The notes below the pieces were generated by a model. The model was not told the DNA's origin. It did no database searches and was given only the letters and a program-made list of their open reading frames with translations. A program made the translations under genes and the position numbers. Shown here one piece after another: positions 6,541 to 13,963 of a DNA stretch of 30,493 nt. Origin of the DNA: Gaopeijia sp032250675 (GTDB lineage Bacteria > Gemmatimonadota > Gemmatimonadetes > Longimicrobiales > Gaopeijiaceae). The stretch covers positions 1 to 30,493 of the forward strand of contig JAVVEY010000023.1 in the NCBI GenBank assembly GCA_032250675.1, given 5' to 3'. The number at the start of each line of letters is the position of its first letter. The first letter of the stretch is position 1.

Positions 6541-7287
6541 GTGATCGGAGTGATGGGGGCGATGCAGGAAGAGGTCGAGGAACTGCTCGAGCGCCTGGAC
6601 GACGTCGAGTCCACGGTGCTGGGTAGCCGTACGTATCATCGGGGCCGGCTCCATGGCCACCCGGTGTGCCTCGCCTTCTCGGGGTGGGGGAAGGTGGCGG
6701 CCGCCTCCACTGCGACGAGCATGATCGATCGGTTCGGCGTCTCGGAGCTCTGGTTCAGCGGGGTCGCGGGGGGGCTCGCGCCCGATCTCGCGGTGGGCGA
6801 CATCGTCGTGGCCGACGCCCTCTACCAGCACGACCTCGACGCGAGCCCGATCTTCCCCGCGCTGGAGATCCCGCTCCTCGGCGTCTCCGCGCTCCGGCCG
6901 TCGGCGCTCGACGTCGAGCGGGCCGTGGCCGCGGCGCAGCGGTTCGTGGATGGGCTCACGGACGGTGGCGGCTCGAAGCTCGTGGGCGGCGCGCCGCTCC
7001 CGACCCCGCGGGTCGTCGTCGGGACGGTGGCGAGTGGCGACCAGTTCGTCGCGAGCGAGGCAGCGCGGCAGGGCGTCCAGACGAAGGTTCCCGGCGTGCT
7101 CTGCGTCGAGATGGAGGGCGCGGCGGTGGCGCAGGTCGCCGTCGAGCGCGCCCTCCCCTTCGGCGTCGTCCGGGTGATCTCGGATGCGGCTTCAGAGGGC
7201 GCGGATGTCGACTTCACCGCCTTCATCGAGGGCGTCGCGCGCTACTACCTCGCCGGCATCGTCGGGCATCTGATCGAGGGCTCGTGA
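6541..7287 (+). CDS. mtnN: 5'-methylthioadenosine/S-adenosylhomocysteine nucleosidase
   Basis: This 248-residue cytosolic enzyme hydrolyses MTA and SAH to adenine plus the thioribose or ribosyl-homocysteine, in methionine salvage and the activated methyl cycle. Key residues are present: Glu11 in MGAMQEEVEEL (E. coli Glu12), the VEMEGAA motif with Glu192 (Glu174), and Asp215 in VISDAA (Asp197, the acid for the purine N7). The SGVAGGL loop (73-79) fits the nucleoside phosphorylase-like fold. It starts at GTG 6541, with GGAGGG about six bases upstream. There is an insertion of roughly 15 residues with a GGG run near 140-155 compared with E. coli. The gene stands alone between a divergent propeller gene and the Fic gene. 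A futalosine hydrolase cannot be wholly excluded. Confidence 0.88.
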   Translation: MIGVMGAMQEEVEELLERLDDVESTVLGSRTYHRGRLHGHPVCLAFSGWGKVAAASTATSMIDRFGVSELWFSGVAGGLAPDLAVGDIVVADALYQHDLDASPIFPALEIPLLGVSALRPSALDVERAVAAAQRFVDGLTDGGGSKLVGGAPLPTPRVVVGTVASGDQFVASEAARQGVQTKVPGVLCVEMEGAAVAQVAVERALPFGVVRVISDAASEGADVDFTAFIEGVARYYLAGIVGHLIEGS

Positions 7288-7367
7288 CGGGGCAGAGGAC
7301 CCGTGGGACGCTGTCGACCGGCGTGGACAACTGCTCGTTGACCGCTGCCCTGTGACCGCGCGCGGGG

Positions 7368-7482
7368 TGCAATTGCAATCCGGTTCTGGTCTGAAAAAGC
7401 CGGGAAAAGCTTTTGCGCCCGGCAGGGATGTCGATTGCTGATCTGGATTCTTGAGTGCAAATTGCAATTGAACGCAAATTGC
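7368..7482 (+). promoter_or_regulatory. Cluster of TGCAAWTTGCA palindromes upstream of the Fic gene
   Basis: Three self-complementary sites occur in 115 bp: TGCAATTGCA (7368-7377), TGCAAATTGCA (7456-7466) and GCAAATTGC (7474-7482). A further TTGCAATTG half-overlap lies at 7462-7470. The stretch is AT-rich against a very GC-rich background. Between the first and second sites lies GCCGGG-AAAAGCTTTT-GCG-CCCGGC (7399-7423), a possible hairpin without a T-tract. Iterated palindromes ending about 25 bp before the start suggest binding of a dimeric regulator, possibly the Fic protein's own C-terminal winged helix. Confidence 0.6.
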
Positions 7483-7507
7483 AACATGCAACGAGGTGAA
7501 GCGGTCC

Positions 7508-8851
7508 GTGAAGATCCCTGAATCCCCACCCGATCTCTTCGAACTCCTCGCCTCGCTCGATCGGGACCGCGTTTCGAAGGCGATCGAAAGCTCGAAGGTC
7601 ACCATCTCCGGGAAGTACCTGCACTGGGACCAGATTCGACACCGGGAGCCGCCATTCGGGTTGAGCCATGAGGAGTGGTGGGCTGGCGTCAGGGTGGCGA
7701 GGTACTCGGCGAGGGAGGCGATGCCCTTCAGGCAGAAGAATGGGGAGTCGTTCTCGTTCGTCTACGCACCCCCGGTCCGCGAGGGGCTTCATCGTATCGA
7801 CCAGAGCTTCGGAATGTCGGTCGGCCCGAGTTCGGATGTGGAGGCGATCGTCGAAGCCCACGGGACGAACTACCTCCTGGCCAACTCGCTCATGGAGGAA
7901 GCGATCCGGTCAAGCCAGCTCGAAGGCGCTTCGACCACTCGAGACCACGCAAAAGAGATGATTCGGGAGAGGCGCAAGCCCCGCGACAAGAGCGAGCGGA
8001 TGATCCTGAACAATTACGCGGCCGTGGAGCGACTCGAGGAAATGAGCGAGGAGCCGCTCTCGGTGGAGAGGATCTTCGAGCTCCATCGAATCCTCGTGGA
8101 CGGCACCTTCGACGACCCGACGAAGGCCGGCGTGTTTCGGTCCGACGAAGACAACGTCGTTGTCGGCCTGCTTCACACCGTCGAGACCGCCCATGTACCC
8201 CCTCCACCTCACGAGCTGGAAGAGCGGCTTCAGGCTCTTGTCGACTTCGCCAACGACGACGCCCCGGACCGGTGGCTGCATCCGGTTCTGAAGTCGATCA
8301 TCGTCCACTTCATGATCGGCTACGATCATCCGTTCGTGGACGGGAACGGGCGGGTGGCGCGGGCACTCTTCTACTGGTCGATGCTTCGCCACGGCTACCC
8401 GCTGGCGAAATACCTCTCCATCTCTCGTGCTCTGCACACTGCGCCGGCGAAGTACTCGCGAGCGTACCTCTACACGGAGACCGACGCCGGAGACCTCACC
8501 TTCTTCATCGATCATCAGATCCGGATCATCCGGCAGAGTATCGCGGCACTTGAGAGTTACGTGGAGAGGAAGGCGCGAGAGACGCAGGAGGTTGAGGCGG
8601 AGATCCGAGCGCGACACGACCTGAACCACCGTCAGATCAAGCTCCTGAGCCATGCCCTCCGGAAGCCGGGGGCGCAGTACACCGTGCACTCTCACCAGAC
8701 GAGTCACCGGGTGGTCTACAACACGGCCGGTGCCGACCTGAAGGACCTGGCAGCGAAAGGTCTGCTCCTTCAGTCGAAGGAGGGCCGCCAGTACGTCTTC
8801 ATCGCACCCAACGACATCAGGGAGCGGCTCCGTCGGCGGGAGTCTCGCTGA
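7508..8851 (+). CDS. Fic-family protein AMPylator
   Basis: The intact Fic core HPFVDGNGRVAR has its catalytic His at codon 278 counted from GTG 7496 (274 from GTG 7508). The N-terminal inhibitory motif S-SQL-E-G (codons 139/140-144) marks the class in which an alpha-inh helix precedes the core. Such enzymes transfer AMP to protein hydroxyls and are held inactive by that Glu. An additional N-domain of about 110 residues and a C-terminal winged-helix-like region (from about 385) are present. I prefer GTG 7508 because GAGGTG lies nine bases upstream; GTG 7496 is in frame and possible. The target is unknown. The iterated palindromes upstream suggest autoregulation. It is cytosolic, with no signal peptide. 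Confidence 0.88.
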   Translation: MKIPESPPDLFELLASLDRDRVSKAIESSKVTISGKYLHWDQIRHREPPFGLSHEEWWAGVRVARYSAREAMPFRQKNGESFSFVYAPPVREGLHRIDQSFGMSVGPSSDVEAIVEAHGTNYLLANSLMEEAIRSSQLEGASTTRDHAKEMIRERRKPRDKSERMILNNYAAVERLEEMSEEPLSVERIFELHRILVDGTFDDPTKAGVFRSDEDNVVVGLLHTVETAHVPPPPHELEERLQALVDFANDDAPDRWLHPVLKSIIVHFMIGYDHPFVDGNGRVARALFYWSMLRHGYPLAKYLSISRALHTAPAKYSRAYLYTETDAGDLTFFIDHQIRIIRQSIAALESYVERKARETQEVEAEIRARHDLNHRQIKLLSHALRKPGAQYTVHSHQTSHRVVYNTAGADLKDLAAKGLLLQSKEGRQYVFIAPNDIRERLRRRESR

Positions 8852-9048
8852 CAGGGGCACGACTTCTGCTGCTCAACGGTGAGGAGATGCGCGCGTCGGC
8901 ACATCCGGGTCAGCCGGCGAATGGCCGGTCAGAGCGATGCTCCAGCTCACTCATGGCTTCGCAGGCGGAAGATCGACTCCATGATCGCCGCTGCCGCGAG
9001 CCCGGCACCCTGACGCGGTGTCGGACGCGGTGACGTGACCTCCCCGTG
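8852..9048. other. Convergent intergenic gap
   Basis: These 197 bp separate the Fic stop from the HigA stop. I see no gene. The only structure is CCGGC-GAAT-G-GCCGG (8914-8928), flanked by two direct GGTCAG copies (8908-8913 and 8927-8932). It could act as a weak bidirectional hairpin but has no T-tract. Confidence 0.4.
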
Positions 9049-9348
9049 TCAGCCAGCCCGCGGTATGACTTCCTCTTCCAGACGGCTTCCGAGGTTGTCC
9101 CGCTCCACGTCGAGGGCGTAGCTGGTCTGAAGATTCAGCCAGAACCGATCCGACGTGCCGAAGTAGCGGGCCAACCGTAGCGCGGTGTCGGCCGTGACCG
9201 AACGCTTGCCATGGACGATCTCGTTGATTCGTCGCGGCGGAACGCTGATGTCCTTCGCCAGGCGATACTGGCTGATCTCCATGGGCTCGAGGAACTCCTC
9301 GAGCAACACCTCGCCTGGATGCACTGGCGCCAAGGTTATCTCGGCCAT
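9049..9348 (-). CDS. higA: HigA-family antitoxin
   Basis: This 99-residue XRE-type helix-turn-helix protein of the HigA family carries the family opening PVHPGEVLLEEFLEPM. The helix-turn-helix follows at about residues 27-50 (SQYRLAKDISVPPRRINEIVHGKRSVT). Then come TALRLARYFGTSDRFWLNLQ and a short C-terminal tail. It neutralises HigB and represses the operon. The ATG at 9348 is nine bases after the HigB stop. Its Shine-Dalgarno (TAGGAGAG) includes that stop codon, which indicates coupled translation in the toxin-first order usual for HigBA. Confidence 0.92.
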   Translation of the reverse strand: MAEITLAPVHPGEVLLEEFLEPMEISQYRLAKDISVPPRRINEIVHGKRSVTADTALRLARYFGTSDRFWLNLQTSYALDVERDNLGSRLEEEVIPRAG

Positions 9349-9357
9349 GGCTCTCTC

Positions 9358-9639
9358 CTAGTGGTAGTCGACGATCTCGACGTCGTGGGCATTTCCCGAC
9401 CGCCAGACGAAGCACACCCGCCATTGTCGGTTGATGCGGATGCTGTGCTGCCCCGCGCGGTCGCCTTTGAGCTTTTCCAACCGATTCGCCAGCGGCACCC
9501 GCAAGTCGTCGAGCGTCGTCGCCGCGTCGAGCATCCGGAGCTTCCGCAGTGCCACACGCTGGATGTCCGCTCCGAGCTGTTTTACCCGTTGCCGCCCGAA
9601 GAGGCGTTCGGCGTCCCGGTCCTTGAAGCTCTTGATCAC
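9358..9639 (-). CDS. higB: HigB-family mRNA interferase toxin
   Basis: The product has 93 residues and opens MIKSFKDRDAERLF. It carries the HigB/RelE core: LRKLRMLDAATTLDDLRVP, NRLEKLKGDR, then HSIRINRQWRVCFVW and a C-terminal VEIVDYH. Family members cleave mRNA on the ribosome. The length is complete and the motif order normal, unlike the truncated toxin at 4560-4751. The start is GTG 9639, placed only about five bases downstream of a good -10 box. The transcript is therefore probably leaderless and no Shine-Dalgarno is seen. It pairs with higA, which lies downstream. Confidence 0.92.
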   Translation of the reverse strand: MIKSFKDRDAERLFGRQRVKQLGADIQRVALRKLRMLDAATTLDDLRVPLANRLEKLKGDRAGQHSIRINRQWRVCFVWRSGNAHDVEIVDYH

Positions 9640-9644
9640 GGTAT

Positions 9645-9687
9645 ACCATAACGCCGCGCGTTATTACCGTCAAGCGTTACGAAACGC
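9645..9687 (-). promoter_or_regulatory. higBA promoter with two inverted repeats
   Basis: On the minus strand there is a -35 TTGACG (9673-9668), an exact 17-bp spacer, and a -10 TATGGT (9650-9645). GTG 9639 follows five bases later. A perfect 7-bp inverted repeat, ATAACGC-CGC-GCGTTAT (9648-9664), fills the spacer and overlaps the -10. A second one, GCGTT-ACGA-AACGC (9674-9687), lies just upstream of the -35. Both share the half-site GCGTTA/GCGTTt, consistent with two HigA operators. Confidence 0.75.
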
Positions 9688-9764
9688 GCGAAGGGCTGGT
9701 TAATTCTGCTGTGCTCCCGAGACGCTTTTCGAGCACCGGATGGACGGCTCCGGAACGCGACCCA

Positions 9765-10515
9765 TCACTCGGGTCGCTCGAGCCGGTGACGCTGGAGATA
9801 ACTCACGCCGAGCTCGTCGAACCCCACGCCGACGACCGCGTCCGCGGTGATCGCCTGAACCCACAATCCGGACGGGTTGGGCACCGATCCGACGAACTCC
9901 CCGGCGGGAGAGAAGATGTCCCACTCGCCGAACTCCCTGGGGTCGGGTGTGAAGTGCTGCGCCCATGTGTAGCCGAGTGCGTCGGTCACGACGCGTGAGT
10001 ACGCGGGCGTCACCTCCGGCACCAGCGGGTGGTCGAGGGCGTCGATGAACGCCGCCTGACGCGATTCGGGGTAGACGTCGAGCACGTAATCGGCGTACGC
10101 GGAGCGCATCTCCGAATCGACGCGACGTGGAGAGCGTTCGATTCGGGCAACTCGGAGGAGTCCCGTGTCCGACGTCGTCGACCACCGCGATCGAGTCACC
10201 CGCCTGGCCGAGGAGGCGGATCATCCGGAACTCGCCCGGGCCGTCACCCCGCCCGCCGACCGAGGTCCGGAACTCGCCGTCGCGCTCGAAGACGCGAATC
10301 TCGGCGCTCTGGCGATCCGCCACCCAGAGCGAGCCGTCCGAGGCGACCGCCACGCCCTGGATCGCGCCGAACTGCCCGGGTCCGGAGGCGTCGGGTCCAC
10401 CGATGCGGAGATCGGGCACCGAATCGACGCGGAAGGGAGCGCCGGCCACGTCGGGCGATGTCACGACCCCGATGCCCGCCGAGTCGACAGGGGTGACGAT
10501 CCCGGGAGCGCCTCG
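9765..10515 (-). pseudogene. Decayed beta-propeller lipoprotein gene
   Basis: One frame gives VDSAGIGVVTSPDVAG, then DGSLWVADRQSAEIRVF and VGGRGDGPGEFRMIRLLG, ending in DSIAVVDDVG at about 10165. That is the N-terminal third of a propeller of the 5169-6356 type. Another frame continues as RVARIERSPRRVDSEMRSAY and runs through YTWAQHFTPDPREFGEWDIF to the stop at 9765, matching the C-terminal third. About 130 residues seen in the paralogues are missing between them, and the frames do not join. No signal peptide or lipobox is readable upstream of 10515. It is dead by internal deletion plus 5' loss. Confidence 0.8.
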
Positions 10516-10647
10516 CCGTCGACGCACGCCCCGGCCCGATGCCCACGTCCCTTGCGCGCACGCGCTCGGGAGCGGAGCGTTGAGAGACCGGGGCCCGACG
10601 CTTCGGCGCGCACGTCCACGATCCTCTTGCCGATACGGGAGCCGGCA

Positions 10648-11595
10648 TTGACTCGAAGGGAGGATGAGAGACCGACGATCGAGACGGTCGCGTCCACGGA
10701 TGCGACCGCGTCGGCAACTGCCCCAACCGACCTCATGGTGCGCTGCTGGGGCACGCGCGGCTCGATCCCTTCGCCGGGTCCGGACACGGCCCGCTACGGG
10801 GGAAACACCTCGTGCGTGGAGATCGTGGCGGGCCCCCGGCACCTGATCTTCGACGCGGGCTCGGGCGTACGCGCGCTCGGCTCATCGCTCCTCGAAGCGG
10901 CCGCGCCGGTCAAGACGACGATCTTCCTGACGCACTTCCACTGGGACCACATCCAGGGTCTCCCCTTCTTTCCCCCGCTCTACGACGAGCAGACGTGCCT
11001 CGACATCGTGGGCCCGATCCAGTATACGCCGGACGGGCGGGAACTCGATGTAGAGTCGCTCTTCGCGGGCCAGATGGGGCCGATCTACTTTCCGGTTCCG
11101 ATGTCGGCGGTGTCGGCGGCGTGCTCCTTCGGGCACCTCAACGAGGGGGTCTGGGAGGAGGACGGGATCCGGGTGTCGGCGATGCGCGTCAGGCATCCCT
11201 CCTGGGTAGTGGGGTACCGCATCGACTTCGGGGGACACCGCATTGCGTACGTGCCCGACAACGAGCTGGACCCCGATGCCGCCTACCCGATGGGCGCGGA
11301 GTGGCGCGCCCGCTTCGTGGAGTTCCTGGGCGATGTGGACATCCTCCTCCACGACGCGATGTACACCGCCGAGGAATACCCCTCTCGCACGCTGTGGGGG
11401 CACTCGACCTTCTCGCAGGCGGTGGAGGTCGCCGACGAGGCGGGTGTGCGTGAACTCGCCTTCTTTCACCACGATCCGATGCGCACCGACGCGGAACTCG
11501 ACGAGATCGTGGCGCGCCACGCGGACGCCGCGCTCGCGGCAGGTCGTACGGTGAAGATCCGGGCGGCGGCGGAGGGCGCGAAGATCCTCTCGTGA
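10648..11595 (+). CDS. MBL-fold metal-dependent hydrolase
   Basis: The core begins MVRCWGTRGSIPSPGPDTARY and contains LTHFHWDHIQGLPFF. The HxHxDH metal site has His96, His98, Asp100 and His101 counted from TTG 10648. A further DAGSG, VGYRI, a VPDNE acidic segment, DAMYT and a C-terminal GHSTFSQAVEVADEAG with FHHDP complete the di-metal beta-lactamase-like fold of the PhnP/phosphodiesterase type. I chose TTG 10648 because GGGAG lies seven bases upstream. ATG 10735 starts exactly at the conserved core but has no Shine-Dalgarno. The extra 29 residues would be a polar, Thr/Ala-rich tail. It leads a likely operon with the small membrane protein and HD-GYP gene. The substrate is unknown; a cyclic nucleotide is conceivable from context only. 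Confidence 0.82.
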   Translation: MTRREDERPTIETVASTDATASATAPTDLMVRCWGTRGSIPSPGPDTARYGGNTSCVEIVAGPRHLIFDAGSGVRALGSSLLEAAAPVKTTIFLTHFHWDHIQGLPFFPPLYDEQTCLDIVGPIQYTPDGRELDVESLFAGQMGPIYFPVPMSAVSAACSFGHLNEGVWEEDGIRVSAMRVRHPSWVVGYRIDFGGHRIAYVPDNELDPDAAYPMGAEWRARFVEFLGDVDILLHDAMYTAEEYPSRTLWGHSTFSQAVEVADEAGVRELAFFHHDPMRTDAELDEIVARHADAALAAGRTVKIRAAAEGAKILS

Positions 11596-11655
11596 ACTCA
11601 GGAACGGATCGACGTAGCTTCATGGAAGAGGTATTCCTCCGGCTTCGAGGTTGAG

Positions 11656-11865
11656 ATGAGTACGGATCACTCGAATCACGACAGGCCCCACCGCCTCACA
11701 CGGAAGGTCGCGGGCGTGCCGCTCTGGGTTCTCCTCGCGCTCGCGGTGGCGATCCCCTTCCTGATCGGCGCCTTGATCATCGCCCGGCGCGCGGATCAGA
11801 TCGCGCCCACCGAGACCGATGCGAGCGGCATCGTCGAGGTGCTCTCGCCCGTGTCGCTCGTCTGA
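11656..11865 (+). CDS. Small single-pass membrane protein, 69 aa
   Basis: It starts at ATG 11656 with GAGG just upstream. Residues 1-20 are polar and His/Arg-rich. Residues 22-44 form one transmembrane helix (VPLWVLLALAVAIPFLIGAL), followed by ARRADQ and a short outer tail. It lies between the MBL hydrolase (60 bp upstream) and the HD-GYP gene (8 bp downstream), so it is probably part of the same transcript. It might anchor or sense for the signalling protein, but no family is recognised. Confidence 0.65.
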   Translation: MSTDHSNHDRPHRLTRKVAGVPLWVLLALAVAIPFLIGALIIARRADQIAPTETDASGIVEVLSPVSLV

Positions 11866-11873
11866 GCCGGATC

Positions 11874-13847
11874 GTGACACACGTGGACGACAGCCCCGAC
11901 ACGCTGCGGATCCATACGGCGCCCGGAGAGGCGTCCGATCTGCACGAGATGCTCGAGGTCGACGAGATCGAACTCCACGAGATCGGCAACCTCGAGGAGG
12001 TGCGCGCGCTCGCGGAACCGACCGTGCTCTTCCTCTCTCGCGGCCTGCTCGGCGGAGGGGGAGCGCACGAAGCACTCCGGGCGCTCCCTCGACACGTCGT
12101 GGTGGTAGCGGCCGACGACGGAGCCCGCTCGGCTGCCGAGCAGGCGGGTCGCCTCTTTTTGGCTGCACCGGATCTCGCGCCGGGCGAGGCCGCGCTCCTG
12201 CGTGCCCTGCGGTGTGCGTTCCGCCACGCCGCGACCGAGGCGTCGTGCGAGCGAGCGGAAGGGTGGGCCGGGCTCGCGCAGCGCAGTCTGACCGAACTCA
12301 ACAAGATCGGGATGGCGCTGATGAGCGAGCGCGATCCCGAACGGCTCCTGGGGATGATCCTGACCCAGGCGCGGCGGCTCACATCGAGTGACGCGGGCAG
12401 CCTCTACCTCGTCGAAGCGAATGATCGTGATGCGGGTGGAGGCGAACCGTGCCTGCACTTTCTGCGCGCGCAGAACGACTCGATCCCGGATCTCCCCGAC
12501 CCGAACTTCACCCTCCCGATCTCCGAGACGTCGATCGCCGGCTTCGTCGCGTCCACGGCCGAGACGCTCGTGATCGACGACGTCTATGATCTCCCGGTCG
12601 ACACGCCCTACGCCTTCAATCCGAGTTTCGACGAGGAGTACGGATATCGCGCCAGGTCGATGCTCGTGGTCCCGATGCTCGACCATACGGATCGTGTCGT
12701 GGGCGTGCTCCAGCTCATCAATCGAAAGCGCGACGAGGGCGCGACGATCCGCAGCGGTGCCGCGGCGAAGGCCTCTGTCGAGCCCTTCACGGCGCAGGAT
12801 GTTCAACTGGTCCAGTCGCTGGCCGGCCAGGCCGCGGTGTCGATCGAGAATGGACTCCTCTACCGGAGCATCGAGAAGCTCTTCGAAGGCTTCATCAAGG
12901 CCTCGGTCACGGCGATCGACCAGCGGGACCCGGCCACCTCGGGGCACTCGGTGCGCGTGGCCGAACTCACCTGTACCACCGCCCGGGCGATCGACGAAGC
13001 CGACGAAGGGCCGTTCGCCGATCTGCACTTCACCGAGGAGGAGATCCGGCAGCTTCGGTATGCCGGGCTGCTGCACGACATCGGCAAGGTGGGCGTACGC
13101 GAGAAGGTGCTCGTGAAGGAACGCAAGCTTCCGCCGGAGGCGGAGGTGCGCGTGGAGGCACGCTTCGAGCTCATCCGGGCCACGATCGAGGCGGAGGCCG
13201 CCGTGGCGCGCGTGCGCACACTCGACCGAGGCGAAGATGTCGAGGCGCTGGCATCGATCGAGGCGAAGCTTGAAGCCGATCTGGCCCAGCTCGATGCCGA
13301 TCTCCAGGCGATCCGTCGGGCGAATGTCCCCAACGTCCTCGATACGGAGGCCGAAGAAGCGCTCGTCGAGATCGCGCACCGAAGCTGGATCGGGCGCGAC
13401 GGAAGACCGCAGCGCTACCTGACCGACGAGGAACTCCACTTCCTCTCGATCCCGCGCGGCAGTCTCGATTCGGATGAACGCAGGCAGATCGAGTCCCACG
13501 TCATCTTCGGCTACGACTTTCTGCGCGAGATTCCCTGGACCGACGACCTCGCGCGGATCGCCGAGATCGTGCGCGGACATCACGAGAAGTTGAACGGAAA
13601 GGGGTATCCCGACGGAGTGACCGGAGAACGACTGACGCTCGAGAGTCGCATCATGTCGGTGTGCGATATCTTCGATGCGCTCACCGTGAACGATCGACCA
13701 TACAAGAAGGCGATGCCCGTCGAGACGGCGCTGAAGATCCTGAGGGAGGAGGCCGAGGAGGGCGCGCTCGACCCCGAGATCGTGGAGCTCTTCGTTACCT
13801 CCAGGCTCTACGAGCGCGTGATCGAGACCGACTGGCGGGAACTCTGA
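11874..13847 (+). CDS. GAF/HD-GYP domain signalling protein
   Basis: This 657-residue cytosolic protein starts with GTG 11874, eight bases after the small membrane gene. Residues 1-130 look like a degenerate receiver-like domain (VLFLSRGLLGG, HVVVVAADDGA). About 140-330 is a GAF domain, with the ISETSIAGFVASTAET and VLQLINRK signatures. The rest is an HD-GYP phosphodiesterase with GHSVRVAEL, H401-D402-IGK, H569-H570 and the GYP signature NGKGYPDG (574-581). HD-GYP domains degrade cyclic di-GMP. Between LPPEAE (about 420) and IESHVIFGYDFL (539) is an insert of about 110 charged, helical residues that ordinary HD-GYP domains lack. Binding of a small ligand by the GAF domain is an inference. Confidence 0.88.
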   Translation: MTHVDDSPDTLRIHTAPGEASDLHEMLEVDEIELHEIGNLEEVRALAEPTVLFLSRGLLGGGGAHEALRALPRHVVVVAADDGARSAAEQAGRLFLAAPDLAPGEAALLRALRCAFRHAATEASCERAEGWAGLAQRSLTELNKIGMALMSERDPERLLGMILTQARRLTSSDAGSLYLVEANDRDAGGGEPCLHFLRAQNDSIPDLPDPNFTLPISETSIAGFVASTAETLVIDDVYDLPVDTPYAFNPSFDEEYGYRARSMLVVPMLDHTDRVVGVLQLINRKRDEGATIRSGAAAKASVEPFTAQDVQLVQSLAGQAAVSIENGLLYRSIEKLFEGFIKASVTAIDQRDPATSGHSVRVAELTCTTARAIDEADEGPFADLHFTEEEIRQLRYAGLLHDIGKVGVREKVLVKERKLPPEAEVRVEARFELIRATIEAEAAVARVRTLDRGEDVEALASIEAKLEADLAQLDADLQAIRRANVPNVLDTEAEEALVEIAHRSWIGRDGRPQRYLTDEELHFLSIPRGSLDSDERRQIESHVIFGYDFLREIPWTDDLARIAEIVRGHHEKLNGKGYPDGVTGERLTLESRIMSVCDIFDALTVNDRPYKKAMPVETALKILREEAEEGALDPEIVELFVTSRLYERVIETDWREL

Positions 13848-13891
13848 CGCACGCCACGATGATACCTTTCGCAGAAGGCTTTTGAAGAGGT

Positions 13892-13925
13892 AGCGGGGTC
13901 CCCCTCGGGAGGGAGGCGTCCCGCT
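13892..13925 (+). terminator. GC-rich hairpin after the HD-GYP gene
   Basis: AGCGGG (13892-13897) pairs with CCCGCT (13920-13925). The interior TCCCCCTC and GGGAGGGAGG can pair further around a short loop. It lies about 45 bp after the HD-GYP stop and ends before the pfkA start. It has no T-tract, so if it terminates transcription it is not a classical intrinsic terminator. Confidence 0.35.
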
Positions 13926-13963
13926 CATGAACCGACCTTCTGGACCGAGATGTGGAGGGGGAT

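Noticed and set aside
8951..9673. A 240-codon minus-strand frame over the HigBA genes
   Set aside because: It lies in a different frame from the two well-recognised HigA and HigB proteins and has no motif.
9700..10842. A single 380-codon minus-strand protein covering the propeller remnant
   Set aside because: Only the middle part (about 10165-10515) is propeller-like. Upstream it is the shadow of the MBL gene, and downstream the propeller reading is in another frame.
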